NCBI GenBank assembly: GCA_003013855.2
Contig: ML058459.1
Span: forward strand, 3,231,050 to 3,295,049
DNA length: 64,000 nucleotides
DNA from: Liriodendron chinense
Taxonomy: Eukaryota; Streptophyta; Magnoliopsida; Magnoliales; Magnoliaceae
Direction of reading: 5' to 3'
Both the position numbers and the translations under genes were made by a program. The notes below the pieces were generated by a model that worked only from the letters and a program-made list of their open reading frames with translations, had not been told where the DNA came from and made no database searches. Positions 1-11,798 of this stretch are shown one piece after another. Every line of letters begins with the position of its first letter. Position 1 is the first letter of the stretch.

Positions 1-602
1 CTCCTCTCTTATTCCATCTAAGTTTTCAGAACTAATGCACCCATCTCAACTTTAAGAATCTCCACCCTTTTTGCCAATCTAACCAATGATCATTTGTCTA
101 TTCCATCAACTAATCCATCTGTTGATTCATTGATTGATTCAGCTATGAATCCACCAAAACACTTCACTTGTATTGCGACACTTTCACTAGGCACATCATC
201 TGGTTAGATATTCAGACACTTTTTCTAATGAAAAGTAGATTTGTTCTTTCAAATTCTCAAATTCTTTGTAAAACTTGGTCATCTCAAATTTTATATCATG
301 TGTAATCAAAATCCTTCAATCAGTCATCTCTTATACCATGAGGATCATCAAAAGAAACAACATTGGAACCACAAACTCTGATTCCAGGGCAGTGGCATCT
401 TCTTGCACATGAGACACTCCTCGATGTCATGTCAACAATCTCATAGGATACTCCCTACATACGATCATATCCCCTTTCTATTTCCTCCAAGACATTACTC
501 ATGTTTGCTCACATTACTCACGTTTGCTAACCATTGATCTCATACTAGACCACGAATGAACTTGCTTTGATACCAATACCAATCTAACATAGGGTGGATT
601 TG
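1..602 (-). other. possible retrotransposon remnant, minus orientation
   Basis: No gene is recognisable. Around 566-581 the minus strand reads like a degraded initiator-Met tRNA primer binding site (TTGGTATCAAAGC), and 660-730 on the minus strand resembles a copia-type LTR leader. The adjoining minus-strand sequence (1-560) has short open stretches with a gag-like flavour but many stops. This is inference from one short motif plus context; it may be unrelated decayed DNA. Confidence 0.25.
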
Positions 603-607
603 AAAGG

Positions 608-610
<3 letters not shown>

Positions 611-648
<38 letters not shown>
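611..648. repeat. (GA)n microsatellite
   Basis: Uninterrupted GA dinucleotide run of about 19 units. Confidence 0.95.
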
Positions 649-651
<3 letters not shown>

Positions 652-989
652 ATTTATGAACAAATCACACAATTCAGAGAGGTTGGTTTTGTAGGGTTTT
701 CTCCTCTATAAGAGTATTTTCTCCCAAAACTCGGGCTTTTTTTTTTTGACAAATAAATCAATTTTATGCAAAGTGTTTCCTCGAGCCAGACGGAGATTGC
801 CCTCGAGTGCAAAGGCAGAAAGGAGTTTGACTACAAGATCCACCTATCAAGCAAGGACGAAAGTCAGCCCTTGTGATCCGATGATGCTGAGTCGAAGGGC
901 CATCGCCCGCTGCTCAGCATTTTATTCAAAAAGGGAGGAAGAAACGAAGAAGAACTAGAGAAACGGAACAAACCTCCATTCATGGCGTG

Positions 990-1200
990 CAAAAAGGTTA
1001 TGTAAATGGCCTTAACAGCTGTTACATAATGGAAACGGTGGACATTGTTATGTTCTATGGGGCCACAACAGTTGTTATGAGAAAATGGCCCATTACGGCA
1101 ACAGGCCGATTTTTTTTTTTTTAACGACCGTTACGCCCCCATATCATAATGGTAACAGTGACGGCTATTACAGCCACCATTACCATTATTGAATACCTTG
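990..1200. repeat. degenerate GTAACGGTTATGGCC-type repeat fragment
   Basis: Contains repeated variants of ATGGCC...GTTAC and CGTTACG, including TAACGACCGTTACG. The same vocabulary recurs at 58203-58950, where it forms the arms of a clear palindrome, so this is probably a decayed relative of that element. Boundaries are approximate. Confidence 0.4.
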
Positions 1201-1831
1201 CCCCTGTTGATTCTCAAGATATCAAAAGCTCAACAACACAAAAGAAATAGGGGCCCAAGCAAAAGAAAACTAAATTAATCTAAAACAAAGACAATTAAGA
1301 TCTTTGTTGAGAAGGAGATAAAGAGCTCCCTTAGATGGACTCACCCCGTCCTCAACAAGGAATGTCATCTATAGAATTTGTTAACCAATGCACATGCAAA
1401 AAATGGAACTTAATATTCATCAACAAACACTTATCTTCCTATCTATATTCATCAACTCTCCTCATACATATGGCCAATATTCATCAACAAAGATTTATTT
1501 TCCTAACCATATTCATCAACTCTCCTCATACATATGGGGAGGGCTCATATAAACCAAAATACAAAGACAAAAATACAAGAAAATCACAAAAAATGGACTC
1601 TAACAATTTAGATCTAAATCATATCCTAGAGATTGCCTTTCTTTCTTTTTTTCTTTTTCCTTTTTGTTTTGAAAGATAAATTCCAATCCAAAAAGGGAAA
1701 AACAACCACCCAAAAGATTCTAAAATCGTCACAAAGTATAATGACCTAAAAACACATAGATCTTACTAAAAACCCCCCACTATCTTTACCAAATAAAAAC
1801 TCAAAAGGAATCTAGCTACAACCACACATAG

Positions 1832-2434
1832 GCAATATTTTGAATAGTGTCAGTAGCGTAACATAGCTACGACGCTACGTTGCGTTAGCAAATAGCATAA
1901 ATCCCCCGTAGCGTACACTACAAGGGTCATAGTGCATGCATAGCGTATGTAGTGTACGCAACGTTTTTTTTTTTTTTTTTTTATAAATGATAATTATATT
2001 TTGTTTTTGTACTTGATACTCTCAACTTATGGGATTTGAATAGAGATTTTAATTTTTTTTCAAACTTGTGACTTGTGGTTTCAATTAGACATTATTAATT
2101 AAGGATTTTAATTTCTTTTCATACTTGTGACTTATGGTTTCAATTAGACATTATTACTTAAAGTGGTATGCCTAGAAAGTTGTTGATATGGTAATGATTT
2201 GATTTGGTTTATATGTGGATTGGCTTTTGATAAACGATATTAATAACTTGTTTGAACATGCTTATACTTGAAAAAATGAATCATTTTTTAGGCATTTTTA
2301 TATATGTTTTTTTGTTTTCCTTCTTACTATTTATAATATTTTTAAATTAAAAAATAGAAGTACCATATAACTTACGCTACACGATACAAAGGGCTAAACA
2401 TTACGCAAAACGCTACTGCTATTTAAGACATTGC
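1832..2434. mobile_element. non-autonomous TIR DNA element, hAT-like, degraded
   Basis: The ends are imperfect inverted repeats: GCAATATTTTGAATAGTGTC...AGTAGCG on the left and CGCTACTGCTATTTAAGACATTGC-like sequence on the right. Subterminal sequence is rich in GTAGCGTA motifs. The interior is AT-rich and shows no transposase. Flanking direct repeats are not exact, so the superfamily is uncertain. Confidence 0.5.
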
Positions 2435-3239
2435 ACACAGGATCCATATTGCCTTAACACTACACAAAACTCCATGTGTGGGGCCCACCAAATAGGTCGT
2501 ATGACCCATAAATTGGGATTTCAAGACCCACATCTTAATCACAATTCACAGGCTTCTTGCAATCACTTCCACATGCATTATGATGATGATATATCTTAAA
2601 GCTGTAGCGAATACTCAGTACATATTCTATGGTATGTGCACTGGTGGGGCACTAATTCAGTACCAATGGCCTACCAGCAGTCTTAGTTGCATGATCCTTC
2701 TAACTAGGTGCCACTTCCGCTTTGAATCGCACTTCCCACTTGCATTCCCACTCCCGCTTCCTGATAATTTATACTTGAAACCATTTTCAGACAGACATTT
2801 CTGCGCTCCTGCACCCAAATTTATTGACGCTTCACTTCACACTTCATGCAAGTACAGCCAGGACAAACCAACACATTTTTTACCTAACACATGGGTGCTG
2901 GTGCCCCTAATAGTTCCTGAAAACTTTGCTCCCTTCTAGTTGCTACATATCTACATTCCACACCCCCCGCCCCCCCCCAAAAAAAAAGCCTTGACAAGCA
3001 TATGTTTTCACAACCCGGACCCTTGGAGGTATTTACACAGTTGGGTACAAACATATGGCTGTAACTAGAAAAGCATACGTTTTCACAACTCATTGAATTC
3101 CAAACCACAAATTAAAACATTGCAAATGTTCTATTGGCTATCCAATGCCTGTCCTATACAGCAAAATGATTAATGCAGAATTCCAATCAATAATGCAAAA
3201 ATGATTCCGAATCTTGCAGCAAATGCATTTGGCACTGAC
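2435..3239. other. non-coding stretch, probably intron of the NIPA gene
   Basis: No exon of the missing NIPA C-terminus could be found here on the minus strand. A half-copy of the fold-back repeat vocabulary (GGGGCCCACC) occurs near 2480. If the host gene is intact, this stretch and everything down to position 1 lie inside its sixth intron. Confidence 0.4.
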
Positions 3240-4793
3240 CTTGTTTAGATAATTCAACTGAGTGACAATACAGCTTATTGCAACCATTGCAAATATCCAT
3301 GTCTGGAAATAACCAGCCTGGTTTACACCCTCTATAGTCAGCTTTATTGCAATACCTATAGCTTTTATACTCATAACCTGTAAACAAATTTAAATAAAAA
3401 TAATAATCAGTCGCCCAGATCACAGAGATATTCAAATAGTACTGCCAAAGTGCAATAATTACCGTTAACGATCCGATTATAGAGCATATTCCCAGGTAAA
3501 CCATTATGTTTGTCTGCCCATAGCGTGGCGCACAGTGCAACATCAGTACCAGCACTACAGCTACCGCTGCCGCCGTATATAAAAGAAATGCTGTGACAAA
3601 TGCTCCAACCAATCACGACAAAAGCTATAAACAAGAGATGGCATGGTTAAAAGATCAAGAGCGCGGTCGGAGAAATTCGCCATGGTACCTGGTTGGGTTG
3701 CTAAATTCCATATTTCTGATACCGACGACGGGGTACGTTCCTCGGGTGCATGAAGCACTATCACGGTAGAACCCACTATACAGAGAACACAGCCCAACAC
3801 CCCCATCCTCAGGAGTCTCTCCTTCAAGATGAAGTGTGCTAAAACGGCACTGCAATTTCCATAAAATGCATCCCATCCCATGTTAGTCACTTTACATGAG
3901 GCACACATGTACAAGGGTCCGTACCATTTATTTTGTGGGGCCCACCATAGCTGGGCTGAAAGCCAAAAATCACACCAGTCCAATGGTCACCACCATGAAG
4001 TGAAGGTCAAACTAGCTAACCATTCACTTGTAATCCTCATAATCGATTGGTGGGCGTGATAATCCAATCGGTGCGGTTTTCGGATCACAAGCCATCCAGC
4101 CATCCACATTACAGCCCACCATATGAATGGTCCAGATCTCATACATGTGTTGTAAACATATATTGGCATAGCATTGCTTATCTACCTCCGGAAGAAAAAT
4201 GACTGACACCAGGTCCTTCACTTGGTAAAATCAGCATCAAGAAACCTACTTCTTTCCAAAAATTAAAAATTAAAAATAAAATAAAATTGCAATCTTACCT
4301 AACAATAATGCTCAAAGCACCGAGCGGTGTTACAAGAACAGCAGGAGCGAAAATGTACGCCACAAAGTTGGCGATTTCTCCAACGATCACTAAACACAAT
4401 TTCAAGAATTCCAACTCAAAAAAATCAAATCAATTTAAGAAAAAAATTCAAGAAGCGGACACATACAAACACTTACTTGCAATCATACCGATCCACCAGA
4501 GCGGCTCCAACAAATACCCATAGCCTCCAGACCCTTGAAATTCAATTCCACAAAAAGGAATTCTCATCACTTCCCTTAAAAAAGAAAATGAAAAAAAGAG
4601 AATTTGGGGATGAAGAGAATTAAAGAGTACCTGCACGGGCTCCAGACGCGCCAGCCCGCTTAAGCCCCTTCTTCTTGATGATGAAGCTAGCGCCGATGAA
4701 GGCGCTGGAGACTACCGCGAGAACGAAGCCTTTGAGGTTATCGGTGTAGAGAAGCGAAGCGGATGGTGGCGATCGTCCGATGGTGGTAGCCAT
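3240..4793 (-). CDS. NIPA-type magnesium transporter, 5' six exons (C-terminus missing)
   Basis: This is a multi-pass membrane protein of the NIPA/DUF803 family, expected to carry Mg2+ across endomembranes or the plasma membrane. Six minus-strand exons join in frame with GT-AG junctions: 4631-4793, 4477-4533, 4299-4389, 3689-3849, 3463-3590 and 3240-3377 (738 bp, 246 codons). The N-terminus MATTIGRSPPSASLL leads into the family hallmark FIGASFIIKKKGLKRAG. Later come GYLLEPLWWIGM, VGEIANFVAY, TPLGALSII, AVLAHFILKERL, GSTVIVLHAPEE, PRYGQTNIMVYLGICS and VTQLNYLNK. The start is the only upstream in-frame ATG that fits. Family proteins run about 330 residues; the last roughly 90 (the ALDTFNTAVVSPIYY region onward) are not seen between 1 and 3239. 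Either a very long, transposon-filled intron carries the gene beyond position 1, or the gene is truncated. No internal stop occurs in the six exons, which argues for a live gene. Confidence 0.85.
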
Positions 4794-5045
4794 CGATTGG
4801 TGGGGCAGTCGAAGATGCTCATCTACAGCCGTCGATTAGTGGAGGAAGATTAGCAGGAAGAAGAAGTCATTATCTGTTTTTTTTTTGTTTTGGTTTTTTT
4901 GGAGGAGAAAAAGAAGAAAAAAGGAAAATATGATGTGTTTTCTTTCTGTCTTCTCTTCTCTTCTCTTCTCTCTCTTTGTTTTGGCTTTGCTACTCTTACC
5001 TGCCAGTCCGAATTATGTAAGGGTCGTCTTGACCGTGTATTTATT

Positions 5046-5056
5046 ATTTTTATAGA
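5046..5056 (-). promoter_or_regulatory. candidate TATA box for the NIPA gene
   Basis: The minus strand reads CTATAAAAATA about 255 bp upstream of the chosen ATG at 4793. Between the two lies a pyrimidine/purine-rich leader. Single-motif evidence only. Confidence 0.35.
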
Positions 5057-5250
5057 GCGGAATCGTTTGCAGCAGCTGTGGTGGCTAACATAACATGGGG
5101 GAGCGGATTAGATGCGGCCGTTCATCCGTTTTAGTTTTAGGGCATGGGCCCAAAACAATGAATCAGATCCTAATCTCAAGTGGACCCTAGTATAGGAAAC
5201 AATGGTGAGTGAATACTCCACCATTAAAAACTTCCCAGGGGCCCACCTTA

Positions 5251-5986
5251 GGGCCTGTTTGTTTGCTGAGAAGTGGTGGTAAATGCAGTGTAAATAGCCA
5301 TCATTATTTACATTGTAATTTTCATCTCTAATTTCAAAGTTGACACTGACCGATTGAAAATTTTGGTCTAAAACAGAGGCGAGAAAAATTTTGGAGCCAA
5401 AAAACTTTGGGGCCCACCATGATGTATAGACCATATTCATGCTGTCCATCTATTTTGCCTTCTCGTTTTAAGGCATGAGACAAAAAATGAGGCAAATTTA
5501 AAGCTCAAGTGCACCACATTAGATTAAAACGTGGGTATTAAACTTTTACCGTTAATAATTACTTGGGACCACAAAATATTTGGATCAATCTGATTTTCTA
5601 GTTTTCCCTTTATCCATGTATGTATGATCTTATGAACAGGCCAGATGACAAATAAACATTAGTGTGGGCCCTAGGAAGGCATCAACTTTTAATGGTTAAG
5701 ATCCGTTGTAATTATTGTTTGTTGTGTTGTGGCCCATTTTAGTTGTAAATTTGCCTCATTTTTTTATGCACACCTTACAATGGGCTTGTGGAACCGATGG
5801 ATGGCATGGATATGACATATTCATCACAGTGGGCCCTATGTTTTTGTGCGTGTACAAATAAGTAAAATTCAATTAAATTTATCACGATTTCCAAGGCAGT
5901 AATTCCTGGAAAAACAAACTAGTGTAAAAGTAATAATAACCTATTTACAATGCATTTCCGAGTATTTCACCCAAACAAACAGGCCC
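5251..5986. mobile_element. PIF/Harbinger-type MITE with nested fold-back repeat
   Basis: Perfect 15-bp terminal inverted repeats GGGCCTGTTTGTTTG (5251-5265) and its complement (5972-5986) are flanked by the 3-bp duplication TTA on both sides. A TWA target duplication and GGSCCTGTTTG-like ends are typical of Tourist/PIF-Harbinger MITEs. There is no transposase. A second palindromic element (5409-5836) sits inside it. Confidence 0.8.
5409..5836. repeat. fold-back repeat, copy 1
   Basis: It begins GGGGCCCACCATGATGTA and ends CATCACAGTGGGCCC. The right half is an imperfect reverse complement of the left, so a transcript would fold on itself. It is nested inside the MITE at 5251-5986. Confidence 0.75.
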
Positions 5987-6079
5987 TTAATGTTTTTGTA
6001 AGTTGATTTGTCATCTAACAAAAACCTGAATGAAGGGAGGAAAACAAATTTTAGCTTGATCCGGAACTTTTGTTTCCCA

Positions 6080-6215
6080 TAAGAAGTTTTTAATGGTTAA
6101 TGGCAATTGTTTCATATATTATGGTTTACTTGAGATTTGAATATGTTTCATTTTTTCTTGAAATAATCTGGCAAAACAGATGTATGGTGTGGATATAGAC
6201 GTTAAGATGGGCCGC
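6080..6215. repeat. half copy of the fold-back repeat
   Basis: Only the right half is visible: GAAGTTTTTAATGG, then CTTGAGATTTGAATATG, then a diverged end at GATGGGCC. The opposite arm is missing. Confidence 0.5.
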
Positions 6216-6754
6216 GCCTTCTTGGGTGAGGTTGGGCCTCACCCAATTGGCTTCTGATGTGGTATATGTGAAATGCACTCCGTTAAGACGAGATGCACTA
6301 ATCTTTTCCCTATGAGCAAAATATCTGGATGATAAAATGCTCATGTGGGCCACACCAAAGGGTTTGATGAAGATGATTTTTGCAGGGTTTGATCAGCATG
6401 ATTTTTGCATAAAAAATATACCCGGTGGTGGCACTACACTTGACTTGGGAACAATACTGATTGAATGCCCACTAACATTGTAAATCTATGTTGGGATTCG
6501 ATTCTGTGGCCTCGGTTATCTTCACTCAATCTACCATTGTCCCAAAGGTGTGGGTGTTATTGCATGCGTTGCATAGCTGTACGCACTGGAGATTTGGATA
6601 AATTGAGATGGTGGAGACTAGAGATTTACAAAACATACACCAAGGTGGGCCATGAGATGGTGGAGCCTGGAGATTTACAAAACATACACCAAGGTGGGCC
6701 ATGGGTCCTGCTATTTGTGGCTCATCTCAGACGGGGAGTTCTTGGGAAGTTACG

Positions 6755-7160
6755 TGGGGCCCGCCATGATGTTTGTGTCAATCCACTCCATCCATTTATT
6801 TCACCTGCTTATTTTAAGGTAGGAGACCAAAAACAAGGTAGATCCAAAATTCACAAGAGAGGGAACTGTGGGGAAAGAAATGCCTACAGTTGAAACTTTT
6901 ATGAGGTGATGTTTATATGCCATCCAAACCGTTCATAAGGTCATTTAAGTGAAAGAAAAAATAAAAATAAAACACTTAGCCTGATATGATACTGACTTCT
7001 ATTACAAATGTTTCAATGGTGCTCACTCAATTCCTATTGTTTCCTCTCATCTAGCTCACTTGAGTTTTGTATCTGCCTTATTTTTTATCTACTGTCTTAA
7101 AATAAATAGGAAAAATAATAGATAGACGGTGTGGATTGATCACAAACATCATGTGGCCCT
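6755..7160. repeat. fold-back repeat, copy 2
   Basis: It starts TGGGGCCCGCCATGATG and ends CATCATGTGGCCCTA. The two arms share CCATCCATTTATTT/AAATAGGAAAA and the TTTTAAGG/CTTAAAAT blocks in inverted order. A short direct repeat (AGATTTACAAAACATACACC) lies just upstream at 6620-6700. Confidence 0.7.
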
Positions 7161-7313
7161 ACATAACTTTCCAACTAAGGAACTTCCTTTAGGCGGGAAA
7201 TCCGCCTCCGCTCATCCGTGAGTGTTACATGGAATAATCAAAATTGGACGTGGATTAGCTATTGAACTCGACCGTAGATAGTCACGCTACTGAGGTGACG
7301 TCACCATATTCTG

Positions 7314-7704
7314 TGGGCCCACCATGATATATGTGTTGTATCCACACCGTCAATTCATTTGAATAGATCATTTTAGACCATGAGACATGATGAGGCAGAT
7401 CAAAGTTCAAGTAGATCCCACGACACAAAACAGTGGGGATTCAACGCCTACCATTAACAACTTCTTTCGGCCATCGAAGTTTTCGAATATTCCATGTAAG
7501 TTTTAACTCATAAACGGGTTAGAGCTCAAATAAACATCATAGTGGGCCTTATGAAAGTTTCAACATTGGGTGTCATCCCCACTGTTTTTCTGTTGTGGGT
7601 CCACCTGAACTTTGAATCCGCCTCATTCTTTAGGTCATGCCCTAAAATGATCTCTCCAGATGGATGGATGGTGTGGATACAATACATACATAATGGTGGG
7701 GCCC
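7314..7704. repeat. fold-back repeat, copy 3
   Basis: It starts TGGGCCCACCATGATATATG and ends CATAATGGTGGGGCCC. The arms pair through the CCACACCGTC/GGTGTGGAT and ATCATTTTAGACC/CCTAAAATGAT blocks. Short open frames here, and those running out to 8100, are by-products of the repeat and not genes. Confidence 0.75.
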
Positions 7705-8324
7705 AAAGAACGAGACTCGCTACTGTCAGTAGCTAATCAGCGTCCATCAAAATCTCACCACGTAAGGTCACCGTGCAATGCGTCCATTTTAAGCGTGATG
7801 GAGGATTCCAGTACAAGAAGAGCCTCGCCCATTTTACGCGTGATTGAGGATTCCGGTACAAGAAGAACCTCGTATGTGTGGCGAGCCGCCCACGCACGTG
7901 GGAGCCGCGAATCTCCTGTAGCACTTGTATGTGCGGGAGTCCGTGCAAGAAAAAGCTCCATGGCCCCCACTGCGTGCCAGCTACTCTGTCCACCAGGTAG
8001 CCATGTTCCAAAAATCAGGCATTTCCAACTGAAACAGTGGAGCCGAGAATGCTACAATGCGCCTCATCTCCACTATTTCACGTGGTGTGGCCCACTTGAT
8101 TTTTAAATCTTCCGTATTTTCAGTACCAGGGTCCTTAAATGAGCTTGTGCAGCTGATGGACGGAGCAGATATCACATAGATTTGCGTCTCAGATGGGCCG
8201 CTAACAGAATGCCTTATACGAGAGAACGTGCAGGACAACCAATCCGTTCATCTGCAGCACCTCACGAATGATGCAGGGAAGCTCCAAAAATCACGCCATA
8301 CTAAGTTGGGCCACATGACCCCAA

Positions 8325-8616
8325 GGGCCTGTTTGGATAGTAGTTAAGTAACTTATTACAGATAAGTAAGTTTGGTTTATGATTAGTAATAAGTAATTTT
8401 TTCACTTAAAAGTATATAATTATTTCAGTTAATTAGTTTGACTTTTCTACTTTTTACAATAGTTGTTAAAGAGAAGAATAAGAGAAACAAAAGAGGTGAA
8501 AAGATGATAAATATGCTGTTTACCTAACATACTTATTATTTTGACAAGTAGAAACTAAAATAAGTTACTTGTGGCATAAGTAACTTATCTTAAGCAACTT
8601 AAGATCCAAACGGCCC
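8325..8616. mobile_element. small PIF/Harbinger-like MITE
   Basis: Left end GGGCCTGTTTGGAT and right end ATCCAAACGGCCC are inverted repeats. The flanks show a CAA direct repeat (8322-8324 and 8617-8619). Subterminal sequence repeats AAGTAACTTAT in both orientations, as in the MITE at 60138-60346, so these are probably one family. Non-coding. Confidence 0.65.
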
Positions 8617-9261
8617 CAAATGACTGTCCATTCTTACTGGCCCACCTGACCGTTGGATCGGCCTGTTTTTGGGGGGGTAAATTCTTGGGACTGGATGAAT
8701 TACGTGATGGATGGCCTGGATCTTACGTACACAGAGTCGTGTGCTAGTTACACGGCTCTTATAACCACGCTAGCCCCGGTTTCTTATTTTAACTCATTTA
8801 TGATTTATTTATTTACAAGAGAGACGACTCAGACCAGTTTGCTCACCCGTCAACGTGCGCACCTTTGCGAATCCGGACCAAATTTGCTAACGTGCGCAGA
8901 CACGACCTATCTATGCAGCGGCTGTATCTGAATATCAGGAACATCCATTTCTTTATCCTTTGACGTCTATATGATATCCCTTCCATTCAAAAGGTGGGAC
9001 ACACCAAGGCAGGTCATATCATCGGCTCTGATTTTTACAGTATCATCATCGTGTGGCCCAGATTTTTCACAGATGGGATGTCGTTAATAGGTGGCACGTT
9101 GGCAGGAAAGAAATGGCCGTCCGTGAAATTCACGTGCAACCCCTAGGATGCAGATTGGCAGTCCACTATAATGTATGCCTCTAATCCACACCGTCCATCT
9201 TTTTTTTAAGCTCATTTTAAGGGGACGCGGATTGCCTCCTTCCTCAGTGCTGAACTGTGGA

Positions 9262-9526
9262 GGGGCCCACCTTGTTGTTATCTGTTAATCCACGCCATCC
9301 ATCCATTTTCTAAGATCATTTTAATGCATGAGACCAAGAATGAGACAGATCTAACGATCAGGTGGACCACACCAGAGATGACTCTGGCATTTAATGCAAC
9401 ATAGCTCACTATTTAGTGTGGTCCAAATGACGGTTGGATCTGGCTCACTTTTTGTATCGTTCCTTAAAATGATCTTGAAGAAGGGATGGACGGTGTGGAT
9501 AAACAGATACATCACAGTGGGCCCCT
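9262..9526. repeat. fold-back repeat, copy 4 (short form)
   Basis: It starts GGGGCCCACCTTGTTG and ends CATCACAGTGGGCCCC. At about 265 bp it lacks the central loop present in the 400-430 bp copies, so the two arms lie almost back to back. A further degenerate half copy follows at 9572-9710. Confidence 0.7.
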
Positions 9527-10689
9527 CCACTGATCAGCATGGATGCCTTAATGGGGAAGGAGCAATCCGCGACCATTTTAAGGCATGAGCCGAAGCATAT
9601 CAAAGCTCATGTGGATCAGACCACAGAAAACGGTGGGGATAATGACATCCACCGTTGAAACCTTCCTAGGATCCACAATGATATGTGTTTATTTATCATC
9701 CAACGCGTCTAATGGGACCCATCAGGTGTTCACAAATGTCCAGATGTTCTGGTCAGAATATCATCTGGTCCAGTGCCCGGGTGGGATATAATAGTTAGAA
9801 ATAGGCCAGACGGATAAGATAAAATATGCCAACTATTTTCAGCCGTTCATTTGTTTTGTGAAGTGCACCCCACCTGATGAGGGGAATGGCTTGAATTTTC
9901 GACTACAGAATCTATAGAAGGGAACCCACCTAATGTAAAGCTTAGATCTTATACATGCGAGCAATGTTGGCACATGTTGTGGCGTGAAGATGGTGAGCAG
10001 AGTCGATGATCCAGGCCATTCCACAGGTGGGGCCCACTGTGAAGATAGACAAGCGTGAATGTTAGTATGATCCATTAATTATATGGGCGACATGTATACA
10101 TTGAATAGACACCGTTAATAATTATTTCTCTTCTATCAATCCGGTTTTTGTATGATTTGCACCTGTTAAATGGTGGTGACACATACATATAATCATTTCA
10201 ACGGCCGAGATCGTGCAGCCGGATGTTAGTCGAGCGTATCCCAAAAAATCCCACTAATCGGCTAATGTTAACCATCTGAGATCAACCATTGAATTTAGAA
10301 AAATGCCACTTTCTTTTAACCGTCCATTTCATGAACATCAATTCCATGGTTGGATCATCATGTCACTCTGATTTTTGGGGTTCATCCTCCATCCATGGCG
10401 GAGCCCACGATTTGACGATCTGGATCGGTGTACATTTATGCCATGCCATCGCCCATCAGACACCATCATTTAAAAGGATGTGAAAGACGTACATAGTAGC
10501 ATTACCAGACAAAAGAGACGGGGATGCTATCCGCGTTTGTCGAGAGGCTCTTGGTTCGTGCCTCTTGGAGCCGTGGCAAACCGAACGGGTGTTGTCTCCT
10601 GGTGGGGATATTTAGTGCAATAGCCCTCGGTTCTTTCAACTACAACAAAAAGTCTGATTTCTTGTGAGGCTCATCTCTTTAGCCCTCAC

Positions 10690-11090
10690 ACAAGATTTTC
10701 CAAATTTCTCTTTCGAAATGCCCCTCTGCATACGGCCAACAACGGTAGCTTTTGAAGCCCTTTTCCAAAAGGAGATTGCGGCCCACTAAAATACCGATTA
10801 AGACCATCCCTTGGTCAATCTAATCTGTTCATATTAGTCGGACATTTAGGAACTCACATAAATGTTCTTTTTTCACTTTTCTATTAAAGCTTTATGTGGT
10901 TCACAACAGTGTCAACGTGGTTCCTTAATTCTGAATGGTTTGCTCCGGTGTGGTCCACCTATAATAAGTTTTGCCCTGAAACTGTGTGAGGACCTCAAAT
11001 TAAAACCCTTTTTATGTTAACGTGTTGGATTTGTTTTACAACAATCTAATAGGCCCCACGTAAGATCACATATGGTTTCAAAGTGTGCAA
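10690..11090. repeat. fragment of the large fold-back family seen at 13281-39626
   Basis: It shares ordered blocks with 13400-13800: AAATGCCCCTCTG, GGCCCACTAAAAT, CCCTTGGTCAATCTAATCTG, GGAACTCAC and GTGTGGTCCACCTATAATAAG. Only one arm is visible. Confidence 0.5.
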
Positions 11091-11102
11091 CTATACTGCT
11101 TC

Positions 11103-11130
<28 letters not shown>
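11103..11130. repeat. poly-G tract (28 G)
   Basis: An uninterrupted run of 28 guanines immediately precedes a G-rich minisatellite. It could form G-quadruplex structure and is a likely site of assembly error. Confidence 0.9.
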
Positions 11131-11134
<4 letters not shown>

Positions 11135-11432
11135 ACATGGGACCCATAGTGTTCTAAGAGGACTCATATTGATCAGGGGGACCCACAGTTCTCATGAGAG
11201 ACCCACAGTGCTCAGGGGGACCCTCAGTGCTCATGGGGGGACCCATAGTGCTCAAGGGGGACACATAGTGCTCAAGGGGGATCCAGTGCTTAGGGCGGAC
11301 TTATAGTGATAGGGGGACCCACAGTGCTCAGGGGGGGCTCACAATGCTTAGGGGGACCCACATTGCTCAAGGGGAACTAATGCTTGGCGGGCCCATAGTG
11401 CTCAAGGGGGATCCAGTACTCAGGGGGACCCA
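11131..11432. repeat. G-rich minisatellite, GGGGGACCCACAGTGCTCA unit
   Basis: About 14 degenerate copies of an 18-23 bp unit of the form GGGGGACCCACAGTGCTCA run head to tail. An apparent open frame across it is a consequence of the repetition. Confidence 0.85.
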
Positions 11433-11710
11433 CATATTTTTGTTTCCCTTCTTATATAATAGATGTAACAAATTTTGTTAATCACATTTTATGTTTAGAG
11501 AAAGCTTCCAAAAGTTACAAAAAAGGTGTACAAGAACAAAAAAAAGAAAGAAAGATACTAAAAGGCTCAATATGTTGCCATATCAGTCATCGGAACGAAG
11601 AAAAGCTTCAATATGTCGTCAGAAACTTAAAAATGACTCCAGTGGATTGTTGGAGTGGGTCCCACGAAGGTGTAAGAAACAATTTTAACCGCCTTGTTCA
11701 ATGGTGGTGG

Positions 11711-11768
<58 letters not shown>

Positions 11769-11798
11769 AGTGGTGCCCCCCCCCCCCCCCCCCCCCCC
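11711..11798. repeat. (CT)n microsatellite followed by poly-C tract
   Basis: A CT dinucleotide run up to 11763 is followed after a 12-bp spacer by 23 cytosines (11776-11798). Confidence 0.9.

Noticed and set aside
6465..6893. 142-codon open frame
   Set aside because: It contains a direct repeat and runs into a fold-back repeat arm; no gene signals.
7660..8106. 148-codon open frame on the plus strand, with overlapping minus-strand frames
   Set aside because: It begins inside a fold-back repeat, shows no domain, and several frames are open together; composition-driven.
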